Assembly (NCBI GenBank): GCA_028289375.1
Contig: JANQQK010000058.1
Span: forward strand, 1-32,319
DNA: 32,319 bases
Reading direction: 5' to 3'
Source: Phycisphaerae bacterium
Lineage (GTDB): Bacteria; Planctomycetota; Phycisphaerae; UBA1845
Positions 7,860 through 12,641 of the stretch are shown here, piece by piece (the first letter of the stretch is position 1; the number at the start of each line of letters is the position of its first letter). The position numbers were made by a program, and so were the translations under genes. The notes under the pieces are model-generated. The model saw only the letters and a program-made list of their open reading frames with translations, ran no database searches and was not told where the DNA came from.

Positions 7860-8795
7860 CTACGACGGCAGCCGTCCCTGCTCGCGAAGCGTGGCATATT
7901 CGACGCAATACTTGGCCCATGGCTTGGCCCGGAGACGGGATTTGCTAATGGGAAGATGGGTCGCCAGGCAAACGCCGTAGGTCTTGTTGGTGATGCGATC
8001 GAGGGCGTCGTCAATTTCGCGGACCAGTGCACGCTCGTTGTCGATCAGCCCGAGCGTGAATTCCTGCTCCCAGTTGTCGGTGCCCATGTCGGCCATGTGG
8101 AGCGGGACAGTGGATGAGCCAGAGGTGTGATCGCTACCCAGCGCTTCGAAGGTCAGGTGCTCGACGTCGCCGACCAATTCGGCGCGTTTGTCGAGCAGCA
8201 ATCTGGTGAACTCCGCCAATTCCGGATCGGTCAATCGCGTTTTGGGAATCGGCTTGTCGTCCGGCGCTAGGACCACCGTTCGTGAGCCGATTCCACGCTT
8301 TCGTGGTGGCGTTGCGGTCTTTCGTGCCGGGCGGACGGACGTTGAACGCGACTTCGTCGTTGCGCTCACGCTGCTTGTTTTTCGCGTTGTCTTTTTGACC
8401 CGCTTCGCCGCCTTGGCGGTATTCGATCCGACAGACTTGGTGCGCGCTTTGGACTTCGCCTTCTTGGCTTTCTTCGCCGTTTTCTTGGCTTTCCTGGATA
8501 CGGATGCCGCTTTCTTTGACTTGGCTGCAGATTTCTTCCCGGCGGACCTGGTTTTCGCGACCTTCTTGCTCTTGGCGATCTTTTTGCTCTTGGTCGCCTT
8601 TTTTGTCTTTGCGACCTTCTTGCTCTTGGCGGCCTTCTTGCGAGAGGTTGCAGCTTTGGCGCTCGCCTTACGCACCTTCGCTTTTTTGGCTTTGGGCGCG
8701 GAGCGATTCGTTTTTGACTTTACTTTCTTGCTCTTCTTGGAAACTTTTCGCTTGGCCAACGCTCGATGATCCGCCGTGTAGTTGGGTTGGGACAC
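7860..8795 (-). CDS. DksA/TraR-like protein with a histone H1-like lysine-rich N-terminus
   Basis: The protein has 311 residues and two unlike parts. Residues about 10-175 are an extremely basic, low-complexity tail of SKKVAKTKKATKSKK-type units rich in Lys, Ala, Ser and Thr, like histone H1 tails and AlgP-type bacterial proteins; it should bind DNA or RNA. Residues about 185-300 resemble the DksA/TraR family: a helical LLLDKRAELVGDVEHL segment, a second long helix (DNERALVREIDDALDRI), then YGVC...ISKSRLRAKPWAKYCVEYA. The zinc finger is degenerate: only Cys276 and Cys297 remain of the usual four. Members of this family bind RNA polymerase in its secondary channel and modulate initiation. The GTG start at 8795 has no good ribosome binding site, so the start is uncertain. 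It lies 80 bp after tRNA-Leu and 6 bp before lspA. Confidence 0.85.
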   Translation of the reverse strand: MSQPNYTADHRALAKRKVSKKSKKVKSKTNRSAPKAKKAKVRKASAKAATSRKKAAKSKKVAKTKKATKSKKIAKSKKVAKTRSAGKKSAAKSKKAASVSRKAKKTAKKAKKAKSKARTKSVGSNTAKAAKRVKKTTRKTSSVSATTKSRSTSVRPARKTATPPRKRGIGSRTVVLAPDDKPIPKTRLTDPELAEFTRLLLDKRAELVGDVEHLTFEALGSDHTSGSSTVPLHMADMGTDNWEQEFTLGLIDNERALVREIDDALDRITNKTYGVCLATHLPISKSRLRAKPWAKYCVEYATLREQGRLPS

Positions 8796-8875
8796 CCGTG
8801 ACTATGCGTTGCAGTCAGGCAACCAGGCTGGTGACGCGTCCCCCGCAGCTTCGACCAACCATATGCCTCATCCAC

Positions 8876-8959
8876 TGCCCGAGAGAGGACTCGAACCTCC
8901 ACCTACTAATGTAGACATGGCCCTCAACCATGCGCGTCTGCCAATTCCGCCACTCGGGC
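8876..8959 (-). tRNA. tRNA-Leu (anticodon GAG)
   Basis: The 84-nt minus-strand sequence folds as a class II tRNA. The acceptor GCCCGAG (8959-8953) pairs with CTCGGGC, followed by discriminator A (8876). The D arm contains AATTGGCAGA, and the anticodon stem CATGG/CCATG closes the loop TTGAGGG with anticodon GAG (reads CUC/CUU). A short variable arm (CTAC/GTAG) and a T arm with GGTTCGAGTCC follow. CCA is not encoded. A strong promoter lies just upstream. Confidence 0.95.
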
Positions 8960-8976
8960 TCCACAGTGTGGGGCGG

Positions 8977-9005
8977 ATGCTAAGACCGGACCGTTGGCAT
9001 GTCAA
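8977..9005 (-). promoter_or_regulatory. Predicted sigma70 promoter of tRNA-Leu and probably the operon behind it
   Basis: A perfect TTGACA (9005-9000) and TAGCAT (8982-8977) are spaced 17 bp apart. Transcription would start near 8970, about 10 bases before the mature tRNA 5' end. No second convincing promoter is seen in the 80 bp between the tRNA and the DksA-like gene, so this promoter may serve the whole block. Confidence 0.7.
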
Positions 9006-9047
9006 CGTCGAGGCAACAGGGAGTTGTCGCGTCGGGACATTGCGGCA

Positions 9048-9707
9048 TCAGGCTGATGTGCGAAAGCGACAAAAACGCGCGTGGGCGGGCGGCATGTTGG
9101 CGAACACGGTGCGGCGATCGAATTGGGACGCCGAGATGTTGTCGTCAAGAATCGACGAAACCTCGCGCATGCGGTCACGGGATGGGCCAAACGACAGGGC
9201 GGTCCGCAGGCGACGTAGACCGGCGTATTCAAAGTATGTGAAGACGCCTGCGGGCGTCAGCAACCTGCGAAAACACGCCAAAACGTCGCGAATCAGTTCG
9301 GGCGCGAAGGCGGTGAAGGGCAGGCCGCAGACGATGTAATCGAATCGATCCTCACCGGGAATCTCCTGGACGGGGCTTGCGACCAACCGAACGCGGTCGT
9401 CGCCGACGTGTGGTGCAAGGTCCGGGCGGGTCAGCACGTGGTCACGCAGATGTTCTGCCAGTGCAGGGACCATCTCACAGATCGTCACTTGATCGCCGTG
9501 ACGCATGAAACGCGGGATGCAGCGTGTGATCGCACCGGTTCCAGCCCCGACTTCGAGCAGGCGCGCGGGACCATCGTTTTTCGCGAAAGGCTCAAGAAGC
9601 GTGCACGCCAAGCGTGTCGAGCTCGGAATGACGGCGCCGACGACATCGGGTTCTGAAAGAAACGCACGGAGGAATGTACGATGACCGGATTGGGCTTTCC
9701 CATTCAC
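9048..9707 (-). CDS. Class I SAM-dependent methyltransferase, PmtA-like
   Basis: The protein has 219 residues. The N-terminus (FLRAFLSEPDVVGAVIPSS) is typical of the phospholipid N-methyltransferase (PmtA)/rRNA-adenine-dimethylase-like group. Motif I for S-adenosylmethionine is LLEVGAGTGAIT (50-61), followed by an acidic strand (ICEMVP, 76-81) and DYIVCGLPF (123-131), which fits the PmtA-type S/CGLPF motif. PmtA enzymes methylate phosphatidylethanolamine towards phosphatidylcholine at the inner membrane; the substrate here is not proven. GTG 9707 was chosen because AGGTGG precedes it by about 8 bases and longer versions add an unrelated, non-conserved 86 residues. It is a single-gene unit, divergent from the structured RNA. 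Confidence 0.8.
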   Translation of the reverse strand: MNGKAQSGHRTFLRAFLSEPDVVGAVIPSSTRLACTLLEPFAKNDGPARLLEVGAGTGAITRCIPRFMRHGDQVTICEMVPALAEHLRDHVLTRPDLAPHVGDDRVRLVASPVQEIPGEDRFDYIVCGLPFTAFAPELIRDVLACFRRLLTPAGVFTYFEYAGLRRLRTALSFGPSRDRMREVSSILDDNISASQFDRRTVFANMPPAHARFCRFRTSA

Positions 9708-9750
9708 GCGTGCACCACCTTTCTGTGGGGGTGTTCGATGACAGGGGCAC

Positions 9751-9779
9751 TTTATAGCGTGGATAAATCCATTTTCCAA
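9751..9779 (-). promoter_or_regulatory. Predicted promoter of the methyltransferase gene
   Basis: TTGGAA (9779-9774) and TATAAA (9756-9751) are spaced 17 bp apart on the minus strand. The start of transcription is expected near 9744, about 37 bases before GTG 9707. Its -35 box directly abuts the -35 box of the divergent promoter at 9780. Confidence 0.65.
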
Positions 9780-9809
9780 TTGACGCTCGTTTCCGCCGAT
9801 TACTAAGAT
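9780..9809 (+). promoter_or_regulatory. Predicted promoter of the structured RNA
   Basis: TTGACG (9780-9785) and TAAGAT (9804-9809) are spaced 18 bp apart. The expected start, about 9816, is exactly where the first long pairing of the downstream RNA begins. Confidence 0.6.
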
Positions 9810-10013
9810 ATGGTTGTCAGCAGGGCAGCCCGGAGGCGTGCCGCGAAAATCGGCGCGGCATGATGATGGGAAGAAATGCTGACCGAGCGAAGCAACCAGG
9901 CTTCGCGCGGTGTGCCCGGCAGCGGCGGTTGTCGGGGGGAGTCGGGTCGGAGAATGACACCGCACTACCGGTGGTCAGGACCGGCGGGTTCCCGTATGAA
10001 AAGGAGGTGATTC

Positions 10014-10043
10014 GTGGGTAGTGAGATAGGTACGCTGCCGTAA
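10014..10043 (+). CDS. Possible 9-codon ORF behind a perfect Shine-Dalgarno
   Basis: AAAAGGAGGTGATTC (9999-10013) is complementary over about 12 bases to the usual 3' tail of 16S rRNA, and GTG follows at the ideal distance. The frame encodes GTG-GSEIGTLP-stop (MGSEIGTLP). An ATG at 9996 reads MKRR-stop across the same site. Either the RNA is translated into a tiny peptide, or the stretch captures ribosomes or pairs with 16S rRNA for another reason. Confidence 0.25.
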   Translation: MGSEIGTLP

Positions 10044-10081
10044 GCAGCACGCGGCTGCTGACTGGCAGCGACACAAGTTTC

Positions 10082-10120
10082 GGCCCGCTTCTGTTTCGGC
10101 AGTGGCGGGCCATTTTTTTT
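10082..10120 (+). terminator. Rho-independent terminator of the structured RNA
   Basis: A perfect 7-bp stem GGCCCGC (10082-10088) / GCGGGCC (10105-10111) is followed by A and eight T (10113-10120). The loop is 16 nt. Confidence 0.85.
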
Positions 10121-10172
10121 GCACGATGTTGTCTGGAAATGCGGCTTGCGACCGCTTCGTGGGTACCGGGAA

Positions 10173-10200
10173 TTGACGCACGCCTTTGGCCGTTTACAAG
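10173..10200 (+). promoter_or_regulatory. Predicted promoter of the thioredoxin-TPR gene
   Basis: TTGACG (10173-10178) and TACAAG (10195-10200) are spaced 16 bp apart, downstream of the RNA terminator. The start of transcription would be near 10207, about 43 bases before GTG 10250. Confidence 0.45.
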
Positions 10201-10249
10201 AAGGTGTAGGGTCGCATTGATTGGAAACTCCAGGACGAGGAATCGCAAC

Positions 10250-11716
10250 GTGAAGCTCATCAACTGTGTCATTGCAACGGTCGTTCTTTTGGGCGCTTCT
10301 TCCACGTGGTCAGCCACGCTGGAACTTGGCTCGCCTGCCCCGGAAATCAAGGTCGAGAAGTGGCTGAAGGGCGATCCTGTCGATCTGGCTGCTCGGAAGG
10401 GCAAGGGCGTGACGGTCGTCGAGTTCTGGGCGACGTGGTGTGCCCCCTGCGTTCAGAGCGTGCCGCATTTGACCGAACTCCAGCACAAGTATGCGTCGAA
10501 GGATGTCCGCGTCGTGGGCGTGACGGCGAAGGATCCCGGCAACACCGAAAAGGTTGTCCGTGCGTTCGTGGGCCGCATGGGGTCGAAACTTGATTACACG
10601 ATCGGTTTCGACGACGACGGCGACACGTATGACGCGTACATGACGGCGGCGAAGCAGGAGTCGATTCCGACCGCCTTCATCGTCGACAAGGAGGGCAAGG
10701 TCGCGTGGATCGGCCATCCAATGGATGGTATGGAACCGGTTCTCGATCAGGTCATCGCCGGCACGTACGACGTCGCCAAAATGAAGAAGCTCATGGAGAT
10801 CGATGAGCGCGTCCAGGGTTTCGCCTACTCGGGCAAGTGGACGGAAATGATGGCTGCGGTGGACGAGGCGTTGGTGATCGATCCCGCCAACATTGATCAG
10901 TGGATGACGAAGTTCCTGGTCTACGCCTATCAGCTCAACGACAAGCAGCAGGCATCTGCTGCGGCGATCAAGGCGATGGATCTGGCGGCCAAGGATCCGG
11001 ACAAGCTCGCCGAAATCTCGATGGAAATTGCGAGCGGACCCGCTGAGGCGGGTTACGCGAACATGGCCATTTCGCGGTTGGTCAATGCGCGTCGGGATCA
11101 TCCCAAGAACACGAATCTGTCGATCGCGTTTCTGCTCGCCGTAGCCACTTCGGATCAGAGCAGCAACGCTTCGCGCGTGGCCGATCAGATCCTGCCGACG
11201 ATGCAGGATGATCCTGCCGGTCTGAGTCAAATGGCGAACGTTCTGATGTCACCGGAGTTCGCGTCATGGGGTGGTGAGAAAGCGAAGGCGGCGATCGACG
11301 GTGCGATTCGCAAGCAGCCGGACAACCCCGATCATTATCTGACGAAATTCCGCGTGCATCACATCGCACTGAGCGACGTGCCCGGGGCAACCGAAGCTGG
11401 CGGTCGTTTCGTTCAGGCGGCCGAGGTTGACGCCAACATGCTCAACGGATTTGCGTGGACACTGCTGAACGATCCGTCCATGCAGGGCAAGTATGATGAG
11501 TTGGCCGAGCAAGCAGCAGATGCCATGCACAAGGCTCCGGGTGGCGACGGCTGGTCCCATCTCGAAACGCTCGCGTTGGCGAAATTTCGTCTGGGCAAGT
11601 CGGCGGACGCGGTGCGGATTCAGCAGCAAGCGATCGCCAAGTGCGATCAGGATTTCGCGAAGATGAACCTCAAGGCTTCGTTGGCGCAGTATCAAGCGGC
11701 GGAAGAAAAGAAGTAG
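10250..11716 (+). CDS. Exported TlpA/ResA-like thioredoxin with TPR-like C-terminus
   Basis: The protein has 488 residues. A signal peptide (MKLINCVIATVVLLGASSTWSA) is followed by a thioredoxin-fold domain (about 25-175) of the TlpA/ResA/AhpC-like type: EFWATWCAPC with redox Cys64-Cys67 and the cis-Pro loop ESIPTAFIVD. The central insertion expected in TlpA-like proteins is present (VVGVTAKDPGNTEKVV). Residues about 190-485 are helical TPR-like repeats without enzymatic motifs. It is likely a periplasmic thiol-disulfide reductase or oxidant-handling protein with a docking domain; substrates are unknown. GTG 10250 was chosen because GAGGAA lies 7 bases upstream and it gives a clean signal peptide. 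It converges on the pseudopilin gene with 13 bp between. Confidence 0.87.
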   Translation: MKLINCVIATVVLLGASSTWSATLELGSPAPEIKVEKWLKGDPVDLAARKGKGVTVVEFWATWCAPCVQSVPHLTELQHKYASKDVRVVGVTAKDPGNTEKVVRAFVGRMGSKLDYTIGFDDDGDTYDAYMTAAKQESIPTAFIVDKEGKVAWIGHPMDGMEPVLDQVIAGTYDVAKMKKLMEIDERVQGFAYSGKWTEMMAAVDEALVIDPANIDQWMTKFLVYAYQLNDKQQASAAAIKAMDLAAKDPDKLAEISMEIASGPAEAGYANMAISRLVNARRDHPKNTNLSIAFLLAVATSDQSSNASRVADQILPTMQDDPAGLSQMANVLMSPEFASWGGEKAKAAIDGAIRKQPDNPDHYLTKFRVHHIALSDVPGATEAGGRFVQAAEVDANMLNGFAWTLLNDPSMQGKYDELAEQAADAMHKAPGGDGWSHLETLALAKFRLGKSADAVRIQQQAIAKCDQDFAKMNLKASLAQYQAAEEKK

Positions 11717-11729
11717 GGTCGCGTCGTGC

Positions 11730-12554
11730 TCAATTCATATTCTGATTCTGAACCTCGACGTCATTGATGCCGTTGAGGTCAACATCAATCGACAGACGTT
11801 CGCGGAAGTTACTCACGCGACGCCACTCGGCGTGCATATCCTGGAAGAGGTAGTTGGTCCCACCATAGTGCCGATCACTGAATCGGTTGCCGTTATACCC
11901 AGTGGTGCCGGCTGCGTTGGCTTCGCCGGCGTCGATGTAGCTGGTGCACTTCTGTTCGGATTGTTCGTTTGCGTCGCCGACAAGCGGCATGCGCGGGGGG
12001 ATGGCTGATCGGGAACCAGAGGCCCACGGATTGAGCGTGGTGTTGGCGATGTCGTACTGGTCATCGACGCCGACGCTGACCTGATTCATCACCCATGCCG
12101 GCAGGTAGACACGATAGTGTCCGCTGTTCTCACTGCGATAGGAACTGGCCTTGCAAAGGAAATACTTCTCGTAGCGTTCGGGGTAGAGGTTGCGTTGGAC
12201 GGGCAAAGAAGGTTTGGGATCGTCGGTGGGGCGGCTGACCCTGTCCTGCCAGACGTACGAAAAGAGCGTCTCAGTCCATCCGTACGTGAGTTCCGGGTTT
12301 TCCTCTGGTTCCGGTTTCCACATCGGCGGGGGGAGGAGGTCGCCGTTGACGTTTTCGTACGAAGCCAAGCCCGTGCCGAAGTCCTTGAGTCGGGCAAGAC
12401 AGTGGACACCCTTGGACTGGTCTCGGGCGCGACTGAGCGACGGCATTAAAATTGAGATCAACAGAGAGATGATGGCCACAACGGCGAGCAGCTCGATGAG
12501 TGTGAACGCACGTCGATCAAGACGGGGGATCACGCGGGTGTTCGGGTAGGACAT
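11730..12554 (-). CDS. Pseudopilin-like protein (type II secretion/type IV pilus class)
   Basis: The protein has 274 residues. The N-terminus carries a prepilin cleavage/methylation segment: basic leader to RRA, then FTLIELLAVVAIISLLISILMPSL-type helix with Glu21 at the +5 position. The residue before Phe17 is Ala rather than the usual Gly. The rest is a globular domain with PPMW and W-rich segments and ends in an acidic DVDLNGINDVEVQ tail. Planctomycetes carry many such single pseudopilin-like genes, whose products are thought to be processed by PilD and placed at the cell surface; individual functions are mostly unknown. The ATG has GGAGG 7 bases upstream and its own promoter, so expression may be partly separate from the lipoprotein gene 87 bp upstream. 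Confidence 0.88.
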   Translation of the reverse strand: MSYPNTRVIPRLDRRAFTLIELLAVVAIISLLISILMPSLSRARDQSKGVHCLARLKDFGTGLASYENVNGDLLPPPMWKPEPEENPELTYGWTETLFSYVWQDRVSRPTDDPKPSLPVQRNLYPERYEKYFLCKASSYRSENSGHYRVYLPAWVMNQVSVGVDDQYDIANTTLNPWASGSRSAIPPRMPLVGDANEQSEQKCTSYIDAGEANAAGTTGYNGNRFSDRHYGGTNYLFQDMHAEWRRVSNFRERLSIDVDLNGINDVEVQNQNMN

Positions 12555-12572
12555 CAGAATACCTCCGTATGA

Positions 12573-12602
12573 ATGCTATCGGTGCGCGGCTGGCCTGTTC
12601 AA
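12573..12602 (-). promoter_or_regulatory. Predicted promoter of the pseudopilin-like gene
   Basis: TTGAAC (12602-12597) and TAGCAT (12578-12573) are spaced 18 bp apart. The start of transcription would be close to 12566, giving a short leader of about 12 bases that includes the GGAGG site. Copies of AATTGTC just upstream (12610-12637) have no known meaning. Confidence 0.5.
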
Positions 12603-12641
12603 CCGGAATGTCACAATTGTCGGACGAATTGTCAGAATCTG

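Larger units (their letters stand above)
9816..10120 (+). ncRNA. Candidate structured small RNA, about 305 nt
   Basis: The region is bounded by its own promoter and an intrinsic terminator and holds no sizeable reading frame. It folds by eye into consecutive helices: GTCAGCA (9816-9822) with TGCTGAC (9877-9883), enclosing hairpin TGCCGC/GCGGCA; GCGAAGC (9887-9893) with GCTTCGC (9900-9906) over loop AACCAG, extended by CCG/CGG; CCCGGCA (9915-9921) with TGTCGGG (9930-9936); TGACACCG (9955-9962) with CGGTGGTCA (9969-9977), one bulged G; CTGCC (10035-10039) with GGCAG (10064-10068), enclosing AGCAGC/GCTGCT; then the terminator stem. Between helices lies a perfect Shine-Dalgarno stretch (9999-10013). 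It lacks the signatures I know for tmRNA, RNase P, SRP RNA and 6S RNA. The next gene has its own promoter, so this looks like an independent RNA, though a leader of that gene is not excluded. Confidence 0.6.

Noticed and set aside
8188..8769. Hydrophobic, Phe/Leu-rich open frame opposite the DksA-like gene
   Set aside because: The FLLLAxFL pattern is the antisense of Lys-rich codons (AAG read as CTT); not a membrane protein.
8380..8770. Low-complexity DNA that could be taken for a CRISPR or satellite array
   Set aside because: The near-repeats are short codon-level repeats encoding Lys/Ala/Ser runs, without regular spacers or a fixed period.
9810..9863. ATG frame reading MVVSRAARRRAAKIGAA
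   Set aside because: The ATG directly follows the -10 box and would lie upstream of the predicted transcription start; no ribosome binding site.
9816..10013. Reading the structured RNA as a cobalamin or SAH riboswitch
   Set aside because: GGGAAG and GTCAGGACC resemble pieces of the cobalamin consensus and GACCGAGCG...CCAGGC recalls the SAH one, but the core conserved strings and their spacing are absent and the downstream gene has no link to either ligand.
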